NCBI GenBank assembly: GCA_022813625.1
Contig: JAKLMB010000013.1
Span: 806,001-870,000, forward strand
Length of the DNA stretch: 64,000 nt
Reading direction: 5' to 3'
Source: Aaosphaeria pasadenensis
Lineage: Eukaryota > Ascomycota > Dothideomycetes > Pleosporales
Below the pieces are notes generated by a model that was given only the letters and a program-made list of their open reading frames with translations, ran no database searches and was not told the origin of the DNA. Made by a program: the position numbers and the translations under genes. Positions within the stretch are counted from its first letter, which is position 1, and each line of letters begins with the position of its first letter. This document shows positions 1 to 11,609 of this stretch, piece by piece.

Positions 1-1726
1 TAGAAGCGCAGTAACCGTCTGTGAGGATGACAACGTTTTCGGACTCGAAAGGTGTAGGTTTAGAGGATTCGTTCGCAAGTGGGCCATATCCAGTAATGTT
101 GATGCCGCCGGAATTCCAGGTAATATGTACATCTGAGACATTCCATCGAGAGGGGGTAGTGTACTCGTCTAAAAAGCAGTTAGTATGGGCTTGTAATGGT
201 GACTTCTCTGCCGACTTACCTCCATTGACCTCTTGAGGTCCGAATTTCTCATCCCACGACTGGAAGTTCTCACCATCAACAGTCAAATCCGAGTGATAAT
301 CGAAATAAGAGGACTGGATCTGCTTGACAGAGCCGTTGGTGGTTGGAACACGGGGAATTTTACTGGCCCAGCTACTGTAGCTTTGTCCAATAAGGTCCAG
401 AGACTCTGTAGCGCGGAAACGATCAACTCCGATAGGTTCAATTGATGGGAAAAGCTGACGGAAAAGATCATAGCCCTGCAGAATAGTACCTCCTCCGTTT
501 GCTTGAAGATCAATGATCAACTTAGTCTTTCCTGCAGCAAGAGCCTTCGGCAAGAACTCCTTCGTAGTCCTTTGGAAACCGATCTCGGCGCTTTCGCTAC
601 CAACAAAGTTGGGTACCTGCAGGACCGCAACATCTTCATATCCAGGGGCATCGATGAAGAATCCATTGATCAGATTTCCCGGGCCAGCCTGAATTGGCTC
701 TGGGTAGCCAGGGGGAGTGGCAGCAACTTCTGCAAAGTTCTGCTCCGGAGCTTCGCCTAGAGTCGACGCCTCACCGCTCGAAGCGCCGAAGTAGAAGTAC
801 TTCTTCGCGACATCCTCGCCACTGGTGATGTTGCGGAAAGAAAGGATAGGTCGTGCGAAGTTCTGCATGGTATAAGAGGATCCATTCTCAAACTTGAGGG
901 TGGTTGTTGGCCCAGGATAGACGAAACGGCCACGTCCACCACCGGTGAACATTCCCGTACCACTACCAGATAATCCGAGGCTAATCTGGGCCAATTCGTA
1001 AAAGACGTTGTTGTACAACGCATCGCGATCCTGGAGAGAGCCGTATTGACTGAGCGCCTCGAGGTAGTCGGAAACATCCTGGCCGTCGATTTTCGTGATG
1101 GCGGAAGGAGTGTATGAGATGTTCTTGTACTGCATTCCGAGAACATCATGGAAGGCGAAAACGGAGGGTAGCTTCTTACCATCTTCCGATACGGACACCA
1201 GAGGTACCGTGCGACCGAAAGAGAAGACTCCACCGACGGAGTCAGGAATGTATCCGAAGTGGCCGTCGTGAGCAGACTGGATCAGGGTGTACAGGGCCCA
1301 ACCGAATTGGTATTCATTTTTGAACTTTCCAGCATCGATGTCAGAAGAGATCTTGTCAAGTCCACCGAGGATGTCAATTGGAGGCTGAACCTTCTCCGAG
1401 TACTCAGAGGGAGGATTCTTCAGTGCTACTAAAGTGCTTTGCCATTGGATGTATACAGGCAAAGCATCCAACAAACTTTTGGCGGAAGTGACGTTGAGTG
1501 GAATGGAGTTTAGACAATCGTAGGCAATCTTGGCGGGGATCATTGTGTTGACCCTCTTCTCGTCTGCCCAAATGGCCTGAGAAGCTTGGGCACATGGACT
1601 GGTGGCATTGACGGCATTTTCCTGGCGAAGTTGAATCCGTTCAATCTGAGGCTGGGGTGGCGCAACTGGTGTAGCAGTGGCGATGGCAGCCAAGCCTGTC
1701 ACGGCTAGAAATGTGGAAGACTTCAT
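1..1726 (-). CDS. Secreted S41-family peptidase (CPAF/ustP-like), 3' part beyond left edge
   Basis: About 575 codons are visible with no intron or stop, starting at the ATG at 1726-1724. The protein opens with a short basic-hydrophobic signal peptide (MKSSTFLAVTGLAAIATA) followed by a Pro/Gln-rich linker and several N-glycosylation sequons, so it is probably secreted. A conserved S-A-H-D-G-H-F stretch near residue 150 fits the catalytic histidine region of CPAF-type S41 peptidases. The last visible residues read V-V-I-L-T-D-G-Y-C-A-S, which matches the nucleophile-serine block of S41 (TDGYCAS). The active-site Ser therefore sits right at the window edge and the C-terminal part is missing. In fungi this family includes stand-alone secreted proteins and UstP-like proteins of ribosomally made peptide clusters. 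No such cluster genes are visible here, so I read it as a stand-alone protease. Family is fairly sure; substrate is unknown. Confidence 0.85.
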   Translation of the reverse strand, partial: MKSSTFLAVTGLAAIATATPVAPPQPQIERIQLRQENAVNATSPCAQASQAIWADEKRVNTMIPAKIAYDCLNSIPLNVTSAKSLLDALPVYIQWQSTLVALKNPPSEYSEKVQPPIDILGGLDKISSDIDAGKFKNEYQFGWALYTLIQSAHDGHFGYIPDSVGGVFSFGRTVPLVSVSEDGKKLPSVFAFHDVLGMQYKNISYTPSAITKIDGQDVSDYLEALSQYGSLQDRDALYNNVFYELAQISLGLSGSGTGMFTGGGRGRFVYPGPTTTLKFENGSSYTMQNFARPILSFRNITSGEDVAKKYFYFGASSGEASTLGEAPEQNFAEVAATPPGYPEPIQAGPGNLINGFFIDAPGYEDVAVLQVPNFVGSESAEIGFQRTTKEFLPKALAAGKTKLIIDLQANGGGTILQGYDLFRQLFPSIEPIGVDRFRATESLDLIGQSYSSWASKIPRVPTTNGSVKQIQSSYFDYHSDLTVDGENFQSWDEKFGPQEVNGGKSAEKSPLQAHTNCFLDEYTTPSRWNVSDVHITWNSGGINITGYGPLANESSKPTPFESENVVILTDGYCAS

Positions 1727-3181
1727 TGTGTTGTATGTGAAGTTTGAGTGAAGTTATCAAAATCCGGACACAAACGAGTGTATCAAGAAAAGACGACGAC
1801 AGACAGCAATTGATTGACGGTGTCACCCACGAATCAATTCTAACGAAGGGCAATGGATTGGATTGCCCGTGGCCCCGACACAAAAAAAAGAGTGTGTGAG
1901 AGGGAGGAGAAAGAAAGAGGATGGTAGAGGAGGAAAGAAGAAGAAGAAGCAAGCGGCAACGACTGCAGTCTTAATTAAGATAGAGTGATGGAAGGTGGAA
2001 GGCTCTGATGTCACGTGCACGGACGCAACGAAGGACAGTGAAGGTGACGACAAACGATCAGCCCAACTTCTACCACACCGAACCTCTCACCAATTAAGTG
2101 TTCCCGTGCTCTGTGTATCCCTTTAAATTGCGACGGAGGTCCTAGCCGGGAAAGAAACGAGGTACAGAAATGGGGAACGCCGAAGATTTGGTGTAAGTAA
2201 CGGGACCAGTTGAGAATCTGGGGATGGTTGTGGTTTATGAACTTAAAAAAAGAGTAGGCTGAAAGGGGGGTTGGGGTGCAACAGCGAAGGCGTACATCGC
2301 ACATGCGCACAGTAGATACTCTGTACAGCAGCGCCAGTACCTTGACGATAGTGACGCAACATGGTACTAAGGGCGGGTACACTGTACACGTACTGTGCTG
2401 TGTCCCTGTACAATGGAACCACGCTCAGGCTGATCAGACATTTTAGATCAATTCACTAGGCTAGCACATACAGGTAGACCTACTTGGTGGATAGAGGCGG
2501 TTCAGATGTCCTCAGAGAGAGGTGGATCGACGACCCATCCCCTAGCAACCCTCCCCCGAGCCCAGCGCGGCGCGCGGATATGTTGTTCAGGAAACGAAAC
2601 GGAGGAGACTGGAGGAAGGTCTGTGGGTCCCAATGAGGGACCACTGTTGAGCCCCATTTGACGTCCATGCGCTAATCAGAGGAGAGCTTTTCAGGCTGCT
2701 GGGATAGCATGACATGCGATTGTTTGCTGGAGTAACACCAATCACAGCAGTACACTACTACTGGAGAGGGGAAAGGCAGGACTGGATAGGGCAGGATGAG
2801 GCAGGATACGGTAAACACGATTAGGCAATTGGATGGACAATTGTTCCATAGTGTTCATTAACCATGTCCATTTTACCGAACATTGGGGCGAAGGGGACCC
2901 ACAAGGCTATGGAGTAGACTATTTGGGTCAACTGACAGCTTTTTTGGGGGGAGTTGAGACTGCGTGTCTTGGGGCATCTAGCAAGTACCTAGCGACCATA
3001 GACGACATTTGGGAACCTAATCATTCTAAGGCTTGCTCATGCGAGTAAAGTGGAGTGGCGTCGACTAGACTGGACTGGCGAGACAAGACAAGGACATAAC
3101 GCGCGGTAGACTATGCAATTGGAAATGGGGAACAGTTACACAACGGACCGCTTAGGTCCATGCAAGGTCAAGGAACCGTAG

Positions 3182-3199
3182 GTACGGAGTACGGAGTAC
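3182..3199. repeat. Overlapping GTACGGAGTAC motifs
   Basis: Two overlapping copies of GTACGGAGTAC lie here. Related forms occur at 5383-5392 (TACGGAGTAC), near 5657 (GTACTCTGTAC), near 2313 (TACTCTGTAC), near 16477 (TACGGAGTA) and near 44790 (GTACAGAGTA). All are intergenic. The GTAC...GTAC ends give partial dyad symmetry. Function is unknown. Confidence 0.5.
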
Positions 3200-4303
3200 A
3201 GCACAGCAATACAATAAATGCCCATGAAGTTGAGGCAAGCGGATCTGCTACGATCAAGTCCGTGCAATAATGAAAATAATGGATAGCATTGCTTTCGATT
3301 AGATTGGACGATCGTAAGCGGGTGTTTGCAATTGAGTGGGTGCTTTGACACTTTCACAATACGACGACACTTTGACTGACACTTGCTAATGAATATCTGA
3401 TCTGATCTGCTTCGTTGGCATGTCATGGCTGGAGTCCTGGACGGGGCGGGTGGAGAATCCCTCTACCCACCATCTATTTACGGTGTGGCAGGGCATCTGT
3501 TGACTGCCCGCCTGCTTGCCCGCCTGACTGATGGACTGGTTTCTTGTTAGACGCTGCCTGCGCTCATTGATACTATAGGTAGTCTATGTGTGCGATGATG
3601 AGGTCGAATGGACGGGTTCCTGCGGGTTCTTCGGGTCTTACGGATTCACGGCTGGCAGGGCTACACCAAAGAAAAAACATTCGCGTCGCTCTGGCAGCGT
3701 CTTGGCGATGTTTCAATAGAGACACCAGCTGTGCAGATCGCTGGATCATGCAGGACGTGCTGGGTGATGAGGATAGACATGGGCACAGGCATAGGCGTGA
3801 ACATGGTCTTTGTCGAGAGGTGCAAAATGCAATCAATGCAAATGTGCTTGTTTCTCCACTGTTGGGCCCATGAAGCGATAAAAAATACCCGGATGCACGA
3901 CCAGCACTCCTCATGATCACCATCACCGTTGCTACCGCGGCCCTACTCGTTACCTAGAAAAGTGAACATGCTGTCCAACGTACGCAACGGCTGAGAGATG
4001 CTTGAATACATACCAAAACGGTACCCTATGAACATACCACAGTAAGAGCACGAACACAAGGCCCCTGAATGGGCCTTTTCTTCTTCCCGCTTCTGGACAC
4101 AGCATGTAGATTCCCTTGCCTCTCTCGGGTGTTCCTAAACCATCTAATTACTTTCGTCCCCTTTAGAGTACCGTGTAGGATACCACCATTCTATCCATCA
4201 CTCTGTGCCGAGTACTTTTACCCGCTTGACAATGACTGCGATGTCACAATCTTCGAGACTTTGGTGATCAAAATTTCCCTTCTCTTCCCTCTCTCCCGTC
4301 TGC

Positions 4304-4362
4304 TTCGGCTTCGGCTTCGGGAAAAAAGCTACCGTACAACCAACCGTACAACCAACCGTACA
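4304..4362. repeat. Short tandem repeats (CTTCGG and a 12-bp unit)
   Basis: About three CTTCGG units lie near 4304-4322. They are followed at 4331-4362 by two full copies and one partial copy of the 12-bp unit ACCGTACAACCA. It looks like a simple slippage repeat in non-coding DNA. Confidence 0.7.
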
Positions 4363-7149
4363 CAAGTTCCATCAACAACAAACTCTAGTTCGAGAGTAGG
4401 GTTCCTGAGTTGCACAGAATAGATCCACAAACCACACGAATATGCATACGCATAGACGTTGTGGCTGCAGACCTCAAGAGGCTTGTCGCTCCCACCATCG
4501 CCGCCACCGCCAACGCCATCGAACTGTGGTTCACCATCATCGCGCGTGAACTAAACGGCCGCACAGGTGGCTTTCGCGTGGGGAATGGTTCTTGTTATGA
4601 CGGACGCCCAGAGGTATCAAGGTCTTTTGACACATAATTAATGGCGCCAGTCATGTCGTTGTTGTTACTCGTATGTCTCTTCCAGTAATTGGTGCCCCGT
4701 CTAATTAATTCTACGTGACATCGCAACTCGAACTTTAACAACTAGATTCGACCCAAGTAACCAAAACGTACGATTCGGTATCTCAGGTGTTCTGTACGAC
4801 GACAACGATGTCACGAGCTGGTCGTTGCGCTCCGGCCCAGGCGCATTCGTTGACTGTGTCTTTTGTTTGCTTGCTGTTCTTGTGTGCGGCGCCAAACCCA
4901 CGCGGTGGCTCCCCCTTTAGCAATGTAGTACGACCGCATCGTCACTCGCATGCGTGGGTATGCAGACGCATCCCTTGCGTTGACAACGAGGAACCACGAT
5001 AATCATCGCGATAATGCTTCGGACGATGGTGGGTGGTTGGTGTCGTTGTAACGTGGTGGTTGGTTGTTCAGGCGACCGCGCATGAACAGAGACAACGCCG
5101 CTCAATGATCTGAGTAGACTTGCGCTTCACGCGTCTTGCTTGATTGCCCTCGTACGAGCGCATACACTCTGTAGTATTTTTTTTCTGAAATCACGAACGT
5201 CAGAAACCTGATCAATATCCACCGTAACATACGATTTCCAACCATCATTGCTGCGGCATCTCCGATCCTCCATGTCGGCCCGCGATCAGACAAAACTTCC
5301 ATTGGTACACTACGAACACCAGTCACAATGTATATACACAAAGAACAGAATTGTTTTCCTAGTTCAGTAATTCAACTGCGTCTACGGAGTACTATTCCGT
5401 ATGCTACCTTCTGACAGTTCCTACAGACTATAGTCTCCCGTGCTGTCATAGTCTATTTCCATTTGGCGTACTTTACTGCAGTGCGCTCACAATAGGCTTT
5501 GCTTTGTGGCTCTCGTTCTTTCAATTCCAACCCATCATCATTCGTATGTTCATGCGTGCATGTCTGAATGTATATTATGATATACGACATACGGTCGGGT
5601 CACGAATCCAAGCTTACTGACCAAATCTAGAACCAGATTCCGCCCCAGTAGTATGGAGAAGTACTCTGTACGGCGTAGAAGCATAATCATATCCTTTTCC
5701 TCCCCATTACCCAGAGTCTAGAATCCTAGATTCAGCCTTCCCTCCCCCTACTCCGCGGGACTCCTATCAAAATGACAAAGTTCCATAAACCCGTCTCACG
5801 CCCATCTCATCTCATCTGATCTCACACTCGTATCCGTATCTGCATCGTCGACCCGACCTATCAAACAACACGTGTCCCCCATTACGAATTAACAAAAGTT
5901 GCTTTGCCATGGAAGGCTTCGCGAGCTTATCTCGTCTTAGCATGTGGAAATATATACCCTTGTCGCAGAATATAGTAGGTAGATAGATTGGGGACATATG
6001 AAGCATGGTGCAAATACCCGGTAAGAACGACACGTATGTATGTAGCCTGCTACTTTTGAGGAACATTGAAGCAATTGAATATCGAAGGCGTCTCGGACGG
6101 TGTATTTTGGTCATGTGAAGTCATGATCATATGAGCTGTCATATGCACATACTGTTGGGCAGAACTATTTAAATAGGGGTCGACGTTGTATAAGAAGCAT
6201 GGGCAAGATAACTACGGGAACACAAATAATCCACAAAAGTAAATACCATCTTTAATCTCAAGATAGAGAATCGTGAGTGGAATCTTGGATGAAATATCAG
6301 TCAGCATTGAGATTCTGTCTAGATCAGGCCGTCCCAGCTATTCCATAGCCCTTCAAAGTTTGTTCTGCCGCTTCATCGGTGCCTTCTTATGCCAATCATA
6401 AAGACCTTTTTTCGCCTTCACCGTGTTCAAACTGATCAGAAAAGCCAACCCTGACAATTCTATCCGGATGGCTCACTTGACTTAGATACGAAGAACAATG
6501 TAAATCTTCAAATACACTACCAAGTTACGACTCGCCATATGAAGTACAACTGGTGGAAACACTTTACTTGTCCAGTAATGCACCTCCGCGGGCTTTTCAG
6601 TAATGCGTCAGGTTTTCAAACTCGCCATTTCCAGGCTGGTTTGTCCATTGGTGATGAGTTGCCAAATGATTAGGACCAGAATGGACGTTGTAAAGATGTA
6701 TGAACTGTTACCATCTTAATATGCTGGTTTCTTCCAGTTATAGAACCGCCATATCTAGCCATAATAATGAAATGGTAGTGTCTGATGAGAATTTGATCCC
6801 CGTTCCACAAGTCAAACATCCGCGCGCCTACGTCTACTGTTTTCATCCAGAGGTCGACTACAATAGATGATCACCAGATGACCTCTAATGTTAGTTTGGA
6901 TTATCCTTGGTTGGATTCGATGTGATGTGTATTGCGTTTTGTCGTAAAGGTCGGCGAGTAAGGCGGACTTAGTGTTATACAAGTGAGTGCAATTGGAGAG
7001 TATACGGCAAATCTTGAAGGCGTTTGATAAGCATTGTAAAAGTATTGTTTATTCATTACACCCTATTTCACTCCGTGGTTACTGGTTGCTGCTCCCTCTG
7101 CCGTCATCGTTTTTACTACGAGACCGCATCCCATATGTAACAAGTACCT

Positions 7150-9522
7150 TTAGAGGCTGTATGAGTACATCGTTCCTTTCCCATCAACACTTTGTGAAAG
7201 GGTTTTTCGTTCCTTTATTGCTTTGGATCGGTGCTCTTGAGCTTCCTTGGCCTGCATCGGGATTGACTCGCCATCGTGATAAAATTCCTTGATCATATCC
7301 GTCAGCTCGGGCGGCAGGCTCGCACCACCAGCACCCGTGCTAGCGAGATATCCGTTCTCTGCCAAAATATCCATTACGTCGTTTGAAGTACTTGAATCCG
7401 TCCTATTGTGAGTTGCTGACGATGCGTCGAACACAGATTCGATCCACCAATCCATTCGCTGCGGTGGGACGTTCGCAGTGGAGATGATCCGCCTCGTCGG
7501 ATCCACGAGGAAAAGCGCAATAAAACGCTGATGCCCAGGCTTTGAAGGATCGTCGAGTCGAAAACCAGAGGCTCGGTTATGGAACACATTGGGGAAGGCC
7601 AGAAGTCTACCCTCCCTTGTCTCAACCGCGCCGTAGTATTGGTAGCGCAGAGATCGAGATCCATTAGATTCAAAGCCGTAGAATTGGGTACCGTAGATTT
7701 GCTGCAACCAATAATGATTACCATAGCCAACATTGAGGCATTTCGTATGGTACTCGACCTCATGGTCGGCATGCATACGGAACGAGCGGTGTGAAGTCGT
7801 AATGTTTTCGCTGTCGAGGTAGTAGAGAGATGTGGCGCAGACGTGCTCATTCATCGTCCCTTCAATATGCCACTCATCCGCGGGGAAGGACGGCCTTTCA
7901 GGCGTGAGTTCGATCGAGACCATCTTGACGATGACTTGAAGGCCTGACTCGGAGAAACGATCAATGAGGCGGGTACCTTCCTTTGGCATATAATCAATCT
8001 TCAGCTCCGATGCAACCGGCTCTGCCATTATCGGTTTTCGTAATTGTTCCCATTTGTATTGCTTCACGTCCCGAGAGAATTCTGGGTCTGACATGTGCTC
8101 TTTCTCATATTCGACGCCGAACGCCTCGAAGAAATCTTCCAAATCAATACCATTAATATCATCGGAAACTTCATCAGGCCCTGATGGATTCCAATTCCCG
8201 GGATTATAGTCACTGTTTGGGTAACTAGTGATATGTCCGTCGACTTGGGTTTCAGACTCTGGACTGTTTGGCAAGCGCGGCTCCTTTCTCCCGGGTCCGT
8301 ATTTCTGATGCCGATTGTGAAGTAAGAGCAAACATTGGTCCCACATTGGAACTGATATTTCCACTAGCTTCTCTACAGTGCGGTATATGTCGCGATAGCG
8401 AGAAGGATGAAGATTGTTAATGTAGCTTGTGAAGCGTACGCTCCCGTCCTCTTTGAAGGCAACATTAGATGGCAACCATTGATATACTTCGGACCAAGCT
8501 TCGCGTGAGATTAGATCTCCTGCTCTACCACGTCCAAATGAGTAGCTGCCGGCCCCCTCTAAATATCCATTATCTCTGACAATGACACTGCCTTTACCTG
8601 CCCAAGATTTGATGGCATCGGCAACACCTACCACCTCATCGTGGTAAATTCTGCTGCGATCGTAGATCAAGGGATACAATGATGGATCGCTGAATCCAGT
8701 CTGAGTCAGTTTTCAACTTCGGACTTTCGTCATATTATGCAGCTTACACCAAATTTTGAACCATGTCATTTGAATTCGGGTGCCAATCTGGCGAAGACGC
8801 CCGGTCAGCTTTGAGTTTCTGAAATGCATTCCTGAGCATCTCGTGGAGCGCAGGGCTGACTAGTGTATTTGATTTCACCACCGACGCGCACGCATCAAGT
8901 GTCGGCACGATGCCCGATTGTTCGAAGTATCTAGCTTTCTGTAGAAGCTCTTCAATGCACTATTGGTGGATTCAGCTTGATATATCCCGTAACCATTACA
9001 TCAATGAACAACTCACGTAGCCAAAAACTGTCTCTGATACGACACCTGAAAGCTCCGGCTCAACGTACTGGTCATCATTGAGGCCGTCTTGGTGACCTTT
9101 TACAGCTAATTTACAAAAGTCTGTATCTGGAATAGCAAGAACACGGTCTCGCCATTTGCCTACGACATCACTAGAATCACGACAAATTTAGCAAAAACGA
9201 TTTTCATAGTCATTCACGAAATTTTCACTTACTCCTTAAACACTTCTTCATGCCAGTCCTTCTCATCGGTCAACTTTTCCATAATATCCATCATTGCAAG
9301 CTCGCGAATCATGATAATGTCGCTTTTCGACCCAAGGCAGCTTGGGTGCGCTCCGATCGGATACTGTAAATAGTTCCGCGTTCCATATTCGCGATCGATC
9401 ATATATCGAAGGGTTAGGCCCAGGCCTGGGTACTTGTCCCTTGTCTTTACAGACTGTTCGTCCAAAACTTGCTTGATCTGCGCTAGATCCATTGAGCTCA
9501 GTAAACGACGTGCTCTAGTCAT
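7150..9522 (-). CDS. DUF4246 domain protein, four exons
   Basis: Exons read 9522-9233, 9170-9017, 8959-8748 and 8689-7150, giving 731 residues. All three introns have GT..AG ends (GTAAGT, GTGAGT, GTAAGC donors) and the frame is kept. The N-terminus (G-L-G-L-T-L-R-Y, then M-D-I-M-E-K-L-T-D) and the long last exon match the fungal DUF4246 family in order and spacing. Conserved blocks include D-P-S-L-Y-P-L-I-Y, F-R-M-H-A-D-H-E-V-E-Y-H-T-K, F-P-N-V-F-H-N-R and F-L-V-D-P-T-R-R-I-I-S-T-A-N-V-P-P-Q-R, followed by a D-W-W. The biochemical role of the family is not established to my knowledge. The late H-N-R...R-F-I-A-L-F-L-V-D segment resembles the C-terminal half of 2-oxoglutarate/Fe(II) oxygenase folds, but that is inference. 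No signal peptide or membrane segment is seen. The C-terminal ~60 residues are low-complexity and less conserved. Confidence 0.88.
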
Positions 9523-11195
9523 TGTTGTTTGTGCACAGCGGAATAGATTATGAACAAAGTGAGCTCACATTGGGGTGAATTGATAAAAGAGATTCCCTTA
9601 CAGAAAGTGTATTATTCCGAGAAATTTCCTCTTCCGTACAAGTTTAGGCAACAGGGAGTCTTGGCAGAATCCTATAGGAGTCAATGTCGCCTGACAATAC
9701 GCAAAGGAGAAGGAAACTCCTACAGTTCTACTATTGTCTCTCGCTCTGCTAATTTACATCTTTTCGTTGCGAATGTTAGGGTTGGCATGAGGGTCTGGCT
9801 GTTGAGACTAAGGTAAGCGGTTCATTTGACCTGGTGAGTGTACCTGGAGCCCATCTTTTGGAAGCCATGCAGAAGGTTGAGTCTCCCAGCTATATTACTT
9901 CATATAGGAAACTCGTTCTTCCCAGGTTTCAATACCAGAGAAATCAAGAGGTTGTTGTTGCACATTTTGCGTGATCTCGGACTTGTCTGATGGCTGAGCC
10001 TGGCTCCCTGCTAGTGTTTTATGTCCACAACAGTGCATTTGTGATTTAAGACTGTTTACTGGATACAGTGCTCTCTTAAATGTATACTTGAGGTATAAGA
10101 GACACATGAAGCTAGCAGTGGACAGCCCGACGTGCCAATCCTCTGTACCTTGTATGTCGATGGAGATGCATGGCCGTCTAGATGTATGAAGTAGTCTCAT
10201 TTCTATCTCATCACTAGTGATGCAAAAGATACGAAACCTCGGGCATGTTTGAGCCGCTCCACTAATACCAAAGCCCTGTTCAGATGTAGAGTCAACCGGG
10301 ATAAATGATCGACCAGCTGCCAGAAGACCACGCACAATACTCTAGTCTTCCATAGCGTTGCGATGCAGGGACCTGCATGCAGCATCCGTTAACTTCGATT
10401 TCATTCCGAGGAGAGAGAATCAGTCATGGATTACTCATTACAATGAAGAACAAGTCAATTGGGCGATGGACACAGTATGGTGACACAAGCCTCGACGTTG
10501 AAAAGAGAATGACGCTAAGCCCAAAACTGCTACTCTCCACGTGCCTTTTCTCTTAAATTGAACCTCCAACATACGTAAAGAGAAGAGTCGCTCAATGCTA
10601 GCAGTGAGGCTGGAAGGATTGCAGGGAGGATTGTTATGCGCAGCAAAAGCGAAAATGCGGAACGAAAAACCCGAGTTCAGCCCGACTTCTAACCCGTGGT
10701 ACCGTACGGTTTGCTACCACCCGCATTCCCAACGAGATCGGGTAAATTGGCCAAAAACGTATGAGAATTCTGTAAGCTGAAATTTCCAATTGCAAAATTG
10801 AATACCTTCGTTAACATGAGAAAGACAGAATGACTTTTTGATCGATGGTTCGGAAAGCAGCGTTGATGAAATCCGGCTCAGTGATCCAGTGTCCGTCCTC
10901 AAGTAATCGGACCGGCGTCAACATCCACAACAAAGAAAACATCATCGGACCCCATGGAAAAGAAGACACATTTGTTCAGAGAGCAGGCATCAATAGCATT
11001 CTAGTCCTATTTCTGCTCTGCCTTCTGCCTGGAGCGCACTTGTACAGATTGGTCCGCCCAAAACCTACCTTCACCTTGAGTTCCACAAGGACAGTCTCCC
11101 AGCCACCGCCTCGTATTGTCTCCGAGGACAACGCTCTAGGTAACCTAGGCAACCAATTTTCACTCGCTTATTGCACACGGACCAGCAGAGCGGTC

Positions 11196-11203
11196 TATAA
11201 AAG
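11196..11203 (+). promoter_or_regulatory. TATA box-like site with downstream pyrimidine tract
   Basis: TATAAAAG is followed within about 10-40 nt by a CT-rich tract, the usual layout of a fungal core promoter. No clear plus-strand gene follows within 700 bp, so it is either fortuitous or drives an unrecognised short or noncoding transcript. Confidence 0.35.
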
Positions 11204-11264
11204 AGTGCCTTTCCCCCGTCCCCCTTCTTGTTTCTTCATACTTACCTTGTTGCGATCGCTGAGC

Positions 11265-11609
11265 TCAAGAATTCAGTTGATCAATCGGAATCGCCTGCAT
11301 TGCACAGAGCGGAGCGGTTCTGGTTCGAATCTCCTTCGGGGGCTTCGGTGGCGTAATTTTTTCTGGCGAAACCTTTGGTTTCTTTTCTCCTTTTCGTTGA
11401 TGCTTGTCCCTGGTGGACAGTGTTGAAGAAGAGTTACAGGCTTGGTTGAGTGAGGCTAAAGTGGACCCTGCCAGTAGTAACGAAATGTTAGATTGAATGT
11501 GTTCGCAGAGGTGTCGAAAGGCAAAGTGTTGAATCCCGAACTGAAGGTAGCCTACGCAACCGCAGAAACGACTCGGAGTAAGCTTGGTACATTCGCACAG
11601 CTTGGTCAT
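11265..11609 (-). CDS. Hypothetical small Cys-rich protein (weak)
   Basis: A single ATG-started frame of 114 codons. The N-terminal third is rich in cysteine (C-E-C, then F-C-G-C within the first 20 residues) and the C-terminal half is Lys/Pro-rich (K-P-K-V-S-P-E-K-I-T-P-P-K-P-P-K). I do not recognise it. There is no signal peptide. It lies 350 bp beyond the stop of the release-factor gene on the same strand. It overlaps weaker plus-strand frames, so it may not be expressed. Confidence 0.2.
   Translation of the reverse strand: MTKLCECTKLTPSRFCGCVGYLQFGIQHFAFRHLCEHIQSNISLLLAGSTLASLNQACNSSSTLSTRDKHQRKGEKKPKVSPEKITPPKPPKEIRTRTAPLCAMQAIPIDQLNS

Larger units (their letters stand above)
1727..7149. 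other. Gene-poor intergenic region, 5.4 kb
   Basis: No convincing coding sequence was found on either strand. The open frames are short (mostly under 120 codons), overlap one another antisense, and resemble no family I recognise. The stretch holds simple CT-rich and GA-rich tracts near 1860-1960, a 12-bp tandem repeat at 4331-4362 and several copies of a GTACGGAGTAC/GTACTCTGTAC motif. The part next to 1727 should contain the promoter of the S41 peptidase. An unspliced or noncoding transcript cannot be excluded from sequence alone. Confidence 0.6.

Noticed and set aside
9895..10335. 146-codon minus-strand frame
   Set aside because: No ATG at its start and no recognised domain; likely chance.
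11315..11340. Second B-box-like GGTTCGAATC on the plus strand
   Set aside because: Flanking bases do not pair into a five-bp T stem and no cloverleaf can be drawn.
10845..11426. 193-codon plus-strand frame
   Set aside because: No family; spans the TATA-like site and overlaps an opposite frame; composition looks non-coding.
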